Shown here piece after piece: positions 9,530 to 19,752 of a stretch of 64,000 nt of DNA. This DNA is from Ascarosepion bandense. Lineage: Eukaryota; Mollusca; Cephalopoda; Sepiida; Sepiidae. Each line of letters opens with the position of its first letter. The stretch's first letter is position 1. Position numbers and translations under genes: made by a program. Under the pieces are notes generated by a model. That model did no database searches, was not told the origin of the DNA, and saw only the letters and a list, made by a program, of their open reading frames with translations. The DNA lies in contig JBBBDQ010001124.1 of the NCBI GenBank assembly GCA_037127315.1, positions 1,421,001-1,485,000 on the forward strand. Direction: 5' to 3'.

Positions 9530-9720
9530 ATAGCAAAGAAGATTGGCCTTGAGTAATGGCCAGTCTAGGAGATAAACTATTCTGAACTGAAAATCACAGA
9601 GAAAGTAATAGGAAAAAACTTACTATCTTCCTCAAGAAGGCATGCAATTTGCAGATAATCATGAAAAAAAATTTCTGAAGAGCTATGATGACCTATATTC
9701 TGAAACAAACAAAATATATT
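9530..9720 (+). mobile_element. Possible L-A relic
   Basis: AAGAGCTATGATGACCTATATTCTGAAAC near 9678-9706 resembles the L-A tail. The rest is too decayed to read. Confidence 0.35.
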
Positions 9721-9738
9721 ATTCTCCCAGGCAAAAAA

Positions 9739-10174
9739 ATGTATATATTAATGTGCATTTGAAGGCTATCACTATGCGTTTAGCAAAATAAAGGAAGGCA
9801 AAGAAGGTGTTGGGTATTACCTGTTTATTATTCATTAATATTTTGAGATCAGAATCTCATCTTCAGAATGATAAGAGAGCTTGATTTCACATCCGCTGGT
9901 GCACTAACACACTTACAGGTACACACACACACACACACACACTCTCTCACTACAATTAATGACAACAGTAGCAGTGAAAGAGGACCATTCGTTTAAAGAC
10001 ACAGTTCACCAGTAGACGTGAAACCAAGCTCTCCTATCATTCTGAAGATAAAATTCTGATCTCGAAATATTAATGAATAATAAACAGGTAATACCCAACA
10101 CCTTTTTTACCTTCCGTTATTTTACTAAACGCATTGTGATAGCTTTCAAATACCTACCCATACACCTTATATAC
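9739..10174. mobile_element. Foldback element, about 435 bp
   Basis: Two long inverted arms: left about 9750-9905 and right about 10005-10165. The left arm reads GCTATCACTATGCGTTTAGC...GGTGTTGGGTATTACCTGTT...TGAGATCAGAATCTCATC...GAGCTTGATTTCAC; the right arm is its reverse complement with a few percent mismatches. The spacer (about 100 bp) holds a (CA)n run at 9918-9942. No ORF. It has the form of a foldback/MITE element; a palindromic arrangement of two copies of another repeat is the alternative. Confidence 0.75.
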
Positions 10175-10575
10175 ACAATGCTTCAAGCAAATTACAAAAC
10201 TCTCATCTATATTAACACCTCTAATCAGTTATGATCAAAGTGCCATGAGAGTCATATCTGGTGTTGCATTAAGACTTTTATTATTAAGATTATTATTTAT
10301 TATTATTTCCTTGGATTTCTGTTGTATACACATTTTCTTCTGTGTCCCAACCAGAAACCTAAGTTCAGAAAAGACTTCATATTTTCCACTGATCATAAAA
10401 AAAAAAAAAATCCTTACAATAATACACATTTTATATAGATAAAGCTCTTGATAATGTGTTAGCTGTATGTGGGAGTCAAGTTTTAAAGACATGGGTTACC
10501 CGGAACCCCTTTCAGTACCTTTTCCAATCAATCTGAGAGCTCCAACTACAACTGAAATTATCAATGTACTCATGT
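10175..10575. other. Unassigned sequence
   Basis: AT-rich; contains short frames on both strands without family signature and an A-run at about 10398-10410. No feature supported. Confidence 0.3.
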
Positions 10576-11590
10576 TTTTTTTTTTTTAATCATCTCACCC
10601 CAAGCAAGGCATTCTACTGCCATGTTGCACAGGGGGTTACATAGGGGAAAGTGATGAGAAAGAGGGGTTAGTTATAGGAAAAGTCAGGAGGGTAATAGAC
10701 GAATGAGAAGTCTGAGAATGGGGTTTGAGTTTTGTTTTATGGCATATCAACACCTCTGTGGGTTATTTAATGCCAAAAAGGTGGGGTTTTAAGGGATTTT
10801 TTTTAATGTTTAGTTATAGTGAGAAGGTTGATTTAATCAGATTTTAATGAAATTTAAAAATAATTTTTTTTATTTTAGAAAACTGAAAATGTCTTCTAGT
10901 TTTGTATTTAAAAATGTTTTGCTAAGAAAAATTTTTTCTTAAAAAATGTATTGTTGATCATATTTTTCCTTCAAAAATGTATATTTTTCTATAAAAGTTT
11001 TTTTTTATATTTCTTAAAAGTGTATTTTTTATACTTTCATAGTGTTTTGACCCCAGTTTGGAGGTGAACTATTTGCCCATTACTGAGACACTAACAGGTG
11101 CTACCAATCTGGGTCAGGGTGGACCTGGGAACAACAGCAATTAAGAGGTAGTTCCATGCTCCTCATAACCTCCCAATCAGAGGCCTTGCTGCCGGATGCA
11201 ATTTACCATCATGCCCAAGACCCAAGAACGGGAGTGGAGGAGATGGAAAAAAGAGCTTGACAGAATGGATGCAAGTTAGTGAGATAGGATATGTCTATTG
11301 GCCTTATATTTAAATTCCTGGATATTGTAGCTGTTGGAGAAGCAAGTATATGGAAGGGAATTCCATGGGCGAGAAGTGTGTGAAAAGAAGCTGTTAGAGT
11401 AGAAATTGCGGATACATTTTATCAGTTTCACTTTAAAAGGGTGGGACCTAGTTGCTAATCTAGTAGCTCGTGTAAATTCATACCTAGGGTACACCAATGA
11501 TCTAAGTTCATTGTAGTGGAAGTCGTTAAAGTATTTATAGAAGAGGCACAGGGAAGCCATGTCACACCGGTGAGATAGCAACTGCAGTTC
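10576..11590 (-). mobile_element. L-B retrotransposon 3' end, interrupted by E
   Basis: Tail at 10576-10726 (poly-T, TCATCTCACCCCAAGCAAGGC, CAGGGGGTTACATAGG), then E (10727-11218), then the ORF end at 11276-11581 reading on the minus strand LSHRCDMASLCLFYKYF (start), ATRLATRSHPFKVK and SRPWNSLPYTCF. About 101 codons are open. L-B is a non-LTR retrotransposon; this C-terminal block follows the RT domain. The 5' side is truncated near 11590. Confidence 0.8.
10727..11218 (+). mobile_element. E retroposon, copy 2, nested in L-B
   Basis: Colinear with copy 1: GAGTTTTGTTTTATGGCATATCAAC, AATGCCAAAAAGGTGGGG, repeated AAAAATGT(A/T)TTTTT words, GGTGCTACCAATCTGGGTCAGGG, ending GCAATTTACCATCATG. Longer than copy 1 because the internal T-rich repeat is longer. 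Inserted in the 3' UTR of an L-B copy, so younger than it. Confidence 0.75.
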
Positions 11591-11782
11591 AAGATTTCTT
11601 GTATTTCGATAGATCTGTTAAGATCTTCAAAGAAACATTACAATCTGCAGGGATTGCCATGTCCATAAGAAAACACTGTTTTTGTGGTCTTTGATCTCAA
11701 TGTCTAGGCGATTAGCCTTGATTGTTCTGTTCCATAAAATTGTTGCAGGTCCTATCTTTATAATTGAGTCTGGGTGATGATC
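11591..11782. other. Unassigned sequence upstream of L-B
   Basis: Possibly more of the L-B copy on the minus strand but not alignable by eye to the other copies. Confidence 0.25.
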
Positions 11783-12042
11783 ATGGAAATTAACAGTTGA
11801 AATTTCTAGGACACTTAATGAGGAAAGAGTTTGGAAAATTTAACACTCATAGGACAGATTGAAGGGAAGACGGACAGTGGAAAACAATGCATAACCTACC
11901 TAACGAACTTGTGTAAATGGATGGCTGTATAGGGTTTAGAAGAGATAGCAAAAAGACAACTTATTAAGTGTGACAAAGGACTGAAAATTATGGAGAGTCA
12001 TGATCGCCAATGTCTTGAATAAACATGGCATATAGAAGAATA
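11783..12042 (+). mobile_element. L-A retrotransposon 3' end relic
   Basis: Starts at AGTTGAAATTTCTAGGACAC (LKFLGH equivalent), passes MRKEFGKFNTHRTD-like sequence and ends GAGAGTCATGATCGCC...CATATAGAAGAA near 12040. 5'-truncated copy of the same 3' segment as at 26.8 kb. Confidence 0.65.
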
Positions 12043-12045
12043 ATC

Positions 12046-12290
12046 CAACATTCTTTTCCAATCTTTTCACTTTTCTTTTTTTTTTTTTTTTCAATTGGAG
12101 TAGATAGACTAAACTATCGCTCAGTTCACACTCCATCCACGTCTATTGTACAGGTGTAGAGGCTCATCCCTTGTTTCCTGTTTAGGATGTGGTTTCCAGC
12201 TTTCTCTTTTCCAATCTTTTCACTCTTACGTAGCCCCCTGCACATCAGTGGCATTACCACCTTGCTCAGGGTGATATGATTTTAAAAAAA
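12046..12290 (+). mobile_element. T element
   Basis: TTCAATTGGAGTAGATAGAC, ACTATCG, CACTCCA(C/T)CCACGTCTATTG, GAGGCTCATCCCTTG, GGATGTGGTTTCCAGC, CCAATCTTTTCACTC, then the L-B-like tail GTAGCCCCCTGCACATCAGTGG...GGTGATATGATT plus poly-A. A second partial body (CCAATCTTTTCACTTTTC) precedes it, so this is a truncated dimer. It directly follows the L-A relic. Confidence 0.8.
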
Positions 12291-12600
12291 AACAAAGAAA
12301 GAAAAAATCCTGGTTTTAACTGTCAGGTTGTCATCTTTTATGGCAAAATTCCTCATGAATTTATGCTCAATTCTATACCAAAAGGAAAAAAATGAATAAA
12401 AAATAAAACAAAAATTGGTTATATATTTTTAACAGAATGTATGTTCGAAAGTAATAAAACTGAAGAATATCTCAGAGTTTATATGCCATTTTGTTTGCAT
12501 TTCTCTGGGATATTTTTTTTTTTTTTAATATCAATAAAAAACCAGTGTAACTGCACATTTAACAGTGGACGGAAATTATTGTCTGCATGACATAAAATGG
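12291..12600. other. Unassigned AT-rich sequence
   Basis: No signature; a T-run at about 12513-12526. Confidence 0.3.
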
Positions 12601-13395
12601 GGGTCGGTCAAATATTTTCTTGGCTTTACTCTCTCCTTTTCTGTTTTTACCTATCTTTTCTTTCAATATATATCTTCATCTTACTCTTGCTCGTTTTACA
12701 CTCAATGATATGACGCTTTTCTACATTGCCCAAAACCTGATCCTCTCTTTCTCTATCTCTTATTCTTTGTCTTTCTTCCTCTTCCACTTAGTCTCTCTTT
12801 TTTTCCTTTTTCTCACTCTTTTTTTCCTTTATCTCACTCTGTTTATTTTTTTTTTTTTTCTGGCCCTCTCTATTTTTTTAGAATTCCTTTATTTTATCTT
12901 CTTACAAAGAGAGTATTTTGGAATTTTTTTCTCTTTCTATTTATTGGTTGTTATTGTTTCTCTCTCTTTTACCTGTTCTGCTTCACTTTTTTGCATACAT
13001 ATGCATTCTCTCTCTCCCCCCCTCTCTCTCTCTCACACACACACTCTTTTTATTCTTCTTTTCTTACTTCATTTACCCTCTCTCTTCTTTTTTCTTCTAA
13101 CTCTCTCTATATTCCTTTTCACCTTCTTTCCTACTCTCACACTCCCTCTTAGGTTTCTGTTTCTTTCTCTCTCCTCTTTTTTCTAATATTCTCTACATCT
13201 TTCTCTTTTTGTTTGCTTCTTTTTTCTCTCCTTCCCTGTCTCTTTTTCTATCAATCACTTTATCTATCTTCTCCATTCTTTCTCTCTGCTCCTCCCTCTC
13301 TTTTCCTGCCTCTATCCATACCCCACACTTATTTATCTTTATCTATGTTAAGCAATGTCTTCACATCTGTCTGTAGCCATGGTAACTGCTGCTAA
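12600..13395 (+). repeat. Pyrimidine-rich block 1
   Basis: The plus strand is almost all C and T (TTTCTCTC-type sequence) with short TCACACACAC and CCCTCTCTCTC runs. Open frames of 188 and 60 codons here arise because C/T-only codons include no stops; the products would be Leu/Phe/Ser-rich low complexity. I do not treat them as genes. Confidence 0.8.
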
Positions 13396-13800
13396 GTACT
13401 CACCTGATTAAAAATGGCCACCTAACAGACTATGACACCATTAAGTGTAACTGCATTTAATTGTAAACGAAGCAGACATTATTTTAATTTGAAATGCAGG
13501 CAAAATAATTATTATAACTTGTGTATTGTTGGCGAGACATCTTTTACTATTTGTTTGTCTGAGAGTCTGGCTGGTGACTGACAGTGTCTCAGGACAAAAG
13601 ATAAACCCACTTAGTCATGTATGTGGTTGAGCTCAGTCGGAACAAAGGATGTGAATGAAAGACAGATAAACGATGCAATATATCTCAGACTGGAGCTCAT
13701 TGGTAGTCAGACACAATTACAATGAGCCACCAAGCCAGAGAATGGAATGTTAATGCGAGAATAAAAATCAATCAGAAATGATCAATATTTTCTCTCTTGC
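13396..13800. other. Low-repeat island between pyrimidine blocks
   Basis: About 400 bp of balanced composition with no match to other repeats in this window, set between two long C/T-biased blocks. It includes GTGTAACTGCATTTAATTG and TGAGCTCAGTCGGAAC. No ORF longer than 60 codons. It may be unique sequence; function unknown. Confidence 0.4.
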
Positions 13801-14729
13801 GTTTTCGTTTTACTTTTTCTCTCCTCAGTTTTTGGCTTTTTTCTTGTCTTTTCTTTTTTCTCATTCTCTAATTGTTGTTTTTTCCTTCTACAATTCTTGT
13901 CTTTTCCTTTTTCTCATTTTCTAATCGTTTTTTTTTTCCTTCTACAATTTTTGTCTTTTTCTTTTTTCTTATTCTCTAATTGTTGTTTTTTTCCTTTTTT
14001 TTTCCTACAATTCTTTCTTTTCTTTTTTCTTCGCTTTCTGTTTTTCTCTTTATTTTTTTTTTCTTTTCTCTAGTTTTTTTTTTCTTAATCTTTTTTCTGG
14101 CTTTGCTCTTCCATTCATTAAAAAACTTCAAAAATAAATTGAAATAAAAACTATTTAAAAATAGAACAAATAACATTCCAACTCCTACTTTCATTCATTT
14201 TTTTCTTTCTTTCTTAGTTGTCTTCTTTATATTTCATTCCTTTTTCTTTCTCTCTACCTTTCTTGTACTCATCGTCTAAAACTTTTTTTCATTTTTGCTA
14301 CTTTTTCCTTGTCTGTTCTTGTTATTTTTCTCCAATTGTCTGTGTTTTTTCCATTGTTTCCCCACCCCCCACACACATATGCATACATATATAAAAGCAT
14401 TATACTAGCTTCCTCCTCATTCTTCTCTTAGCATGGAGCCATGTTAGATACCTAAACCCCGCAAGGTATTCCTAGTGAGTTCAGTTGTCACTGGGTGGTC
14501 TACTATTGTAGTCTTGTACTAGACAAGGTTAGACTTAGTAAATAGCCTCCTTTCCATTTTCTTCCTTTCTCAATCCAGCATTTCCATTTTTTTCTTCTTT
14601 TGCATTTTCTTCTGTTTCTTTTCTTTTTTTTTTTTTTTGTCTTTCTTTCTTTTTCGATCTTTTTTCTCTACTTCTCCCATCATTTCTTTTTCTGGTTTCT
14701 CCACTTTGTCCTTTTTTTTTTCTCCCCCC

Positions 14730-14798
<69 letters not shown>

Positions 14799-14849
14799 TT
14801 ATTTTCATATATTTTAATTTCATTCTGCATCTCTAGGTTCTGTTTTCTT

Positions 14850-14902
<53 letters not shown>

Positions 14903-15160
14903 CTTTTTATATCTTTTTGTCTATTTTTTCTATTTTTCTCACTTTTTCTCTCTCTCTCTCTCTCTCTTATTTGTCAGTCTCTTCCTCTTTCTTGTTATAT
15001 CTTTTTCTCAATTTCACCCGTCATCATTTTTCTGTTTATCTCCCTTCTCCTTCCTTTCTTCGTTTTTCTCCTTTTCTCTTTTTTCTGTCCTTCTTTCGCT
15101 CTTATCTAGTTTTTCTTTTTTTTTTTCCAGCTCTCCAATTTTTATTTATCTGTTTTCCTT
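13800..15160 (+). repeat. Pyrimidine-rich block 2 with (TA)n and (CT)n
   Basis: C/T-biased plus strand. Subfeatures: repeated TTTTTCTCATT(T/C)TCTAAT(T/C)G motif (13855-13985, three times), (TA)n at about 14741-14795, (CT)n at about 14856-14900 and 14947-14968. A short unbiased stretch (14370-14540) holds ordinary sequence. Confidence 0.75.
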
Positions 15161-15922
15161 TCATCTTATCTCTCACTCTCTCTTTCATCTTATCTCTCAC
15201 TCTCTCTTTCATCTTATCTCTCACTCTCTCTTTCATCTTATCTCTCACTCTCTCTTTCATCTTATCTCTCACTCTCTCTTTCATCTTATCTCTCACTCTC
15301 TCTTTCATCTTATCTCTCACTCTCTCTTTCATCTTATCTCTCACTCTCTCTTTCATCTTATCTCTCACTCTCTCTTTCATCTTATCTCTCACTCTCTCTT
15401 TATCTTATCTCTCACTCTCTCTTTCTCTTATCTCTACTCTCTCTTTCATCTTATCTCTCACTCTCTCTTTCATCTTATCTCTCACTCTCTCTTTCATCTT
15501 ATCTCTCTCTCTCTTTCATCTTATCTCTCACTCTCTCTTTCATCTTATCTCTCACTCTCTCTTTCATCTTACTCTCACTCTCTCTTTCATCTTATCTCTC
15601 TCTCTCTTTCATCTTATCTCTCACTCTCTCTTTCATCTTATCTCTCACTCTCTCTTTCATCTTATCTCTCACTCTCTCTTTCATCTTATCTCTCACTCTC
15701 TCTTTCATCTTATCTCTCACTCTCTCTTTCATCTTATCTCTCACTCTCTCTTTCATCTTATCTCTCACTCTCTCTTTCATCTTATCTCTCACTCTCTCTT
15801 TCATCTTATCTCTCACTCTCTCTTTCATCTTATCTCTCACTCTCTCTTTCATCTTATCTCTCACTCTCTCTTTCATCTTATCTCTCACTCTCTCTTTCAT
15901 CTTATCTCTCACTCTCTCTTTC
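15161..15922 (+). repeat. 24 bp minisatellite, about 32 units
   Basis: Unit TCATCTTATCTCTCACTCTC plus TCTT (24 bp). Ten near-perfect units at 15161-15400, a stretch of irregular units with short deletions at about 15400-15605, then about thirteen near-perfect units at 15606-15918. Because the unit is 8 codons long, open frames exist on both strands (octapeptide FHLISHSL on plus, MKERVRDK on minus). Nothing indicates translation. Confidence 0.95.
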
Positions 15923-16103
15923 TCTTTTTCTTCCAATTTTCTTCTTATAACTCTCTGCTCTTCTTTCTCTTCACTATACAAATCATTTGCCTTCTTCTTC
16001 TCCTGCTTCACTTTTACTCTTTCTTTATTCTCTCTTCGTTTTTTTTTTTCCTTTTCATCTGATGCCATCTTCATGTCATCCATTCGCTATACTCTGTGAT
16101 TTT
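15923..16103 (+). repeat. Pyrimidine-rich block 3
   Basis: C/T-biased flank of the minisatellite. On the minus strand it encodes a Lys/Glu-rich stretch in frame with the MKERVRDK repeat (ATG at about 16083), which I take as a composition effect. Confidence 0.6.
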
Positions 16104-16550
16104 TTTTTTTTTTTTTTTTTTTAATCGTGTCACCCCAAGCAAGGCATTCCACTGCCACTATAGCGCAGGGGGTTACATAGAGGGATTGGGTATAGGAAAT
16201 GTCAGAAGGAGGGTGATAGACGACTTAGGATGTACATAGGGAGAGAGTTGGTGTGAGTTAGTGTGTTAGGTGTCTATTGACTTTACATTTAAACTCCTGG
16301 AGGTTGTAGCTGTCAGGGAAGCAAGCATGCAATAGGGAATTCCACGGGCGGGAAGTGCAAGGAAAGAAGCTGTTAGAGTAGAAATTGCGGTTACATTTCA
16401 TTGGTTTCACTGTAAAAGGGTGGGACCTAGTTGCCAATCTAGTATCTCGTGCAAATTCACATCTAGGGGGCACCAGTGATTTAAGTTTGTCAGAGCAGAA
16501 GCCATCCAAAAAATAGTTAACCATACGCCCTACTTTCAATGACACAAAAT
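16104..16550 (-). mobile_element. L-B retrotransposon 3' end
   Basis: Tail (poly-T, AATCGTGTCACCCCAAGC, GGCATTCCACTGCC stem, GGGGGTTACATAG) followed on the minus strand by a 95-codon frame: ...CSDKLKSLVPPRCEFARDTR, RLATRSHPFTVKP, TSRPWNSLLHACFPD, KCKVNRHL. 5'-truncated near 16550. Confidence 0.8.
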
Positions 16551-16630
16551 ACAGTTGTTTCTTTACCGATATTGGTCAGAAGAAAAATTATATCTTAAGA
16601 GTAATCATCCAGACTAGCTTCAATCAAACA

Positions 16631-17249
16631 AGTCAGTCAGTCAGTTAAGTGCCATACGTGATACACACTTGGGCGATCATGTCTTGAAAGAGACATGACT
16701 GACTGGGCAGAAGATTATCCCGCAGTAGGTTGCCATTGCTTTCTGCGGTAGACTGGTTGCCGACCAAGGCTATAGAACCCAATCTGTCCTGTTATTTGAC
16801 TCATAGCTAGAAAGGGAAGATATGTATTATATTATTATATAGTAATAAGTGGGGGATCAGTTTATTACTTCATAACAATATACAACTGATCCCCCACTTT
16901 ATGCCCAGTAGAGGCCTTAATTATATGTTCAACTATTATATTCAGTCAGTCAGTTAAGTGCCATACGTGATACACGCTTGGGCGACCATGTCTCGAAAGA
17001 GACATGACTGACTGGGCAGAAGATTATCCCGCAGAAGGTTGCCATTGCTTTCTGCGGTAGACTGGTTGCCGACCAAGGCTATAGAACCCAATCTGTCCTG
17101 TTATTTAACCCATAACTGGAAGGAATAGATGGATTAATACCTTTCCCAAGGGTATTTGCGCGTAAGTGAATGCATTGAATTCGGCTGGAATTCGAACTCA
17201 GCTCCCCGATTTCTCGTTCCGAGCTGATATCCAATGCACCAGAACGCAT
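16631..17249 (-). mobile_element. S1 SINE dimer C
   Basis: Same unit order as dimers A and B: headless S1 (16631-16840), H palindrome (16850-16904), linker (TTAATTATATGTTCAACTATTATATTC), full S1 (16940-17249) with head TTCCGAGCTGATATCC. Its S1 sequences are the least diverged of the dimers. No clear direct repeat at the edges. Confidence 0.85.
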
Positions 17250-17284
17250 AGATTATTCTTAAATCAGCTTATATTATTGAACAG

Positions 17285-17382
17285 TAATAATTACTACCTC
17301 TGTCCTATAATACTTGTTACATTTAGCATATAATGTATGTCTGCAAATGTAACAATTATTATTAAACAGAGGTAGTATTTAT
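17285..17382. mobile_element. Small foldback repeat, about 98 bp
   Basis: Inverted arms of about 35 bp: TTACTACCTCTGTCCTATAA...GTTACATTT (17290-17323) and its reverse complement AAATGTAAC...CAGAGGTAGTA (17346-17377). No coding capacity. It lies between S1 dimer C and an L-A copy. Confidence 0.65.
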
Positions 17383-17392
17383 GTTGAAGTGA

Positions 17393-18180
17393 ATTTGACA
17401 TATGGCAGTGAATGTTGGACAATATCTTCGAAGATGAAGGAAAAACTTGAAGCAGCAGAAATGTGGTTCTACAAAAGCTTACTGGACATAAAGTGGGGGA
17501 TCAGTTCCATATTACAAACAATATATAAACTGACCCTTCACTTTGTGACCACAGCAGTTTCTATACATTTATATTCATAAGATCCAAAAGCACAAGGATG
17601 CATTCCAGGAGCTGAGGAGAGTATTAAGAAACAGGACAATTTCGCTAGAAACAAAGAAGAGAGTACTGGATTGCTATGTGATGTCGGTGCTTCAATATGG
17701 CAGTGAATGTTGGAAAATATCTTCGAAGACAAAGGAAAAAACTGAAGCAGCTGAAATGTGGTTCTACAGAAAGATGCTACGGATATCATGGACCGAGCAT
17801 GTGAGCAATGATGAGGTCTTATAAATGATGGAAACAAAAAGGAAATTAATACTGAGCATCAGGAAGAGACAACTAAAGTTCCTGGGACATGCAATGACGA
17901 AGGAGGACTTGGAGAACCTGATACTAACAGGGCCAGATAGAGGAAAAAAGAGACAGGAAAGCAGCGGATAAGAAATTTCAAAGGACCAAATCAGGTGGAT
18001 GACGGAACGAGGGTTGCATAGTGCCACAGGAGAATGTGTGCTAAGAGCCACCAGGGATAGGGAGACGTGAAAAGCTATGATCGCCTATGTCCTGAAAGGA
18101 CAGGGCACATAGAAGAAGAAGAAATGGACAGCAGAACAAGATTTAGAAGAGATAACAAAAAGACAGAATTTATTAAGAGT
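17393..18180 (+). mobile_element. L-A retrotransposon with internal duplication and H palindrome
   Basis: Reads YGSECWTISSKMKEKLEAAE (17400-17460), then FYKSLL and an H palindrome (17490-17548), then KIQKHKDAFQELRRVLRN-type sequence, and YGSECWKISS again (17698-17730), FYRKMLRISWTEHVSNDEVL (17762-17820), a decayed GRRDRGRQR region and NQVDDGTRVA-type sequence. So part of the ORF is present twice with H at the join. The same joint structure is at 63.4-63.8 kb. Stops break the frame. Confidence 0.8.
17486..17550. repeat. H palindrome inside L-A
   Basis: ATAAAGTGGGGGATCAGTT ... AACTGACCCTTCACTTTGTG, arms of about 20 bp around a short AT-rich loop. Fuller form of the linker found in S1 dimers. 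Confidence 0.75.
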
Positions 18181-18511
18181 TATCGCCCGGTTCACACTCC
18201 ACCCACGTCTATTGAACAGGTGAAGAGGCTCATCCCTTGTTTCCTGTTTAGGATGTGGTTTCCGGCTTTCTCTTTTCCAATCTTTTCACTTTTCTTTTTT
18301 GTTTATTCTTTTTTTCAATTGGAGTAGACAGATTGAACTATAGCCCGGTTCACACTACACCCACGTCTATTGAACAGGTGAAGAGGCTCATCCCTTGTTC
18401 CCTGTTTAGGATGTGGTTTCCGGCTTTCTCTTTTCCAATCTTTTCACTCTTACATAGCCCCCTGCACATCAGTGGAGTAAACCGCCTTGCTCGGGGTGAT
18501 ATGATTAAAAA
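18181..18511 (+). mobile_element. T element dimer nested in L-A
   Basis: First body at 18181-18300 (TATCGCCCGGTTCACACTCC to TCTTTTCACTTTTC) without L-B tail, then a complete T element (18316-18511) with tail TAGCCCCCTGCACATCAGTGG and GGTGATATGATTAAAA. The L-A 3' end resumes after it at 18512 (GGATAGGAAGTTGTGGAG), so T inserted as a dimer into L-A. Confidence 0.8.
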
Positions 18512-18557
18512 AAAAATGGATAGGAAGTTGTGGAGAAACATGATACATAGAAGAATA
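18512..18557 (+). mobile_element. L-A 3' terminal piece
   Basis: GATAGGAAGTTGTGGAGAAACATGATACATAGAAGAA continues the L-A relic that the T dimer interrupts. Confidence 0.6.
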
Positions 18558-18569
18558 TTTTGATAGACA

Positions 18570-18985
18570 ATTCCTGTCATGACATGACTTCCCTATGTCT
18601 TTTCTACAAATATTTTCATGGCAACCGCTCTAATGAACTTTTTACCCTGGTACCCCGACCATCTAAATTTAAGCATGCTACCAAACTGGCATCTAGGTCC
18701 CACCATTTTACTGTTAAAATAGTGAAATGTAACCACCACTTCTACTCTAACAGTTTTTCTCACACTTTCCACGTGTGGAACTCCTTTTTATTTACTTGTC
18801 TCCCTGATAGCGACAATCTCTAAAAATTTAAATGCATTGTGAGCTGCCATCTTTTATCTTCTTGAATCTTGTTCATCTTTTATTCTTTTTAATGCGTCTA
18901 GTATCCAGTCTCTCTCTGTAACCCTTGCACTCTGGTAGTAGTCTCATCTTGCTTGGGGTGAAATGATTAAAATCAAAAGTCAGTG
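18570..18985 (+). mobile_element. L-B retrotransposon 3' end
   Basis: DMTSLCLFYKYFHGN, ATKLASRSHHFTVK and HVWNSFLFTCLPD appear in an 87-codon frame, then an unaligned 3' UTR and the tail CTTGCTTGGGGTGAAATGATTAAAA. 5'-truncated at the ASLCLFYKYF block. Confidence 0.75.
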
Positions 18986-19420
18986 GCTAGCATATAATTT
19001 TTAGATGGCATTTTTCTTTAGTATATCAGTGATCATGGCTCTGTATATCTTCCTTTAATACATTGTAATGAATTCTTAGAAAAGATAGTGAACTGGTTTC
19101 CCATTGCCTTCTCCATGGTTTCAGATTCAGAGTAGTCCTTCTTTTAGACGAGCTATTATCAAAGGCTAGGCAGCTGAGGAGATGATTTATATGGGATGAC
19201 TATATAAAAATGTTAATTTTTCAGGAAATCTCAAATGAAATTGTTAATATAGTCAAAGTGTCTACTATTATAAACACTTCCGAGATTATCTCATCTTCAT
19301 CTGATAAAGTAAAACTCTTTACAATGCAATTTGACTCTAACTCTGTTAAAAAAACCAGTGCCTTCTTCTTCTTGATTCCCCCCCCACCACTCTAATGGAA
19401 CACAAACTTTGTTGGTCCTG
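18986..19420. other. Unassigned sequence
   Basis: No family recognised. CTGGTTTCCCATTGCCTTCTC (19091-19111) is SINE-like in flavour, but I could not place it. Confidence 0.3.
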
Positions 19421-19725
19421 GGTATGACCATAAACTGCATCCGGCAGCAAGGCCTCTGATTGGGAGGTTGTGAGAAATATGGAACCACCTTTAATTGCTG
19501 TTGTTCCCAGGTCCACCCTGACCCAGAGTGGTAGCACCTGCTTGGGTCCCAGCTATGGGTAAATAGTTAACCCCCCCAAACCAGGGTCAAAATGCTATGA
19601 AGGTATTTACCAATAAAACATTTTTGAATGAAAAATATATTACCAACAAAATGTGATCTCAATATTCAGACTGACCCTTAAATGACCAAAATGGTTGATG
19701 GGTCGTTAAACCAAACCAAACAAAC
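19421..19725 (-). mobile_element. E retroposon, copy 3
   Basis: Minus-strand copy: ACCATAAACTGCATCC, GAGGTTGTGAG, GGTCCACCCTGACCC, GGTAGCACCTG, AAACCAGGGTCAAAATGCTATG, then ACATTTTTGAATGAAAAATA, and a diverged 5' end (GGTTGATGGGTCGTTAAACC). The internal minisatellite is reduced to about two units. Confidence 0.65.
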
Positions 19726-19752
19726 TTTGTATTATCTCTGTCATATCCCTGG

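Noticed and set aside
12620..13395. Hydrophobic open frames of 188 and 60 codons
   Set aside because: Composition artefact of the pyrimidine-rich block.
15161..15922. CRISPR-like regular repeats
   Set aside because: Units are contiguous with no unique spacers, and the context is an animal genome.
14637..16062. Very long open frames (437 and 381 codons) on the plus strand
   Set aside because: They lie in C/T-only sequence and a 24 bp minisatellite whose length is a multiple of three, so stops cannot arise. The products are Ser/Leu/Phe repeats with no domain.
15592..16083. Minus-strand frame encoding a charged MKERVRDK repeat protein
   Set aside because: It is the complement of the same minisatellite; the frame shifts in irregular units and no promoter or conserved flank is visible.
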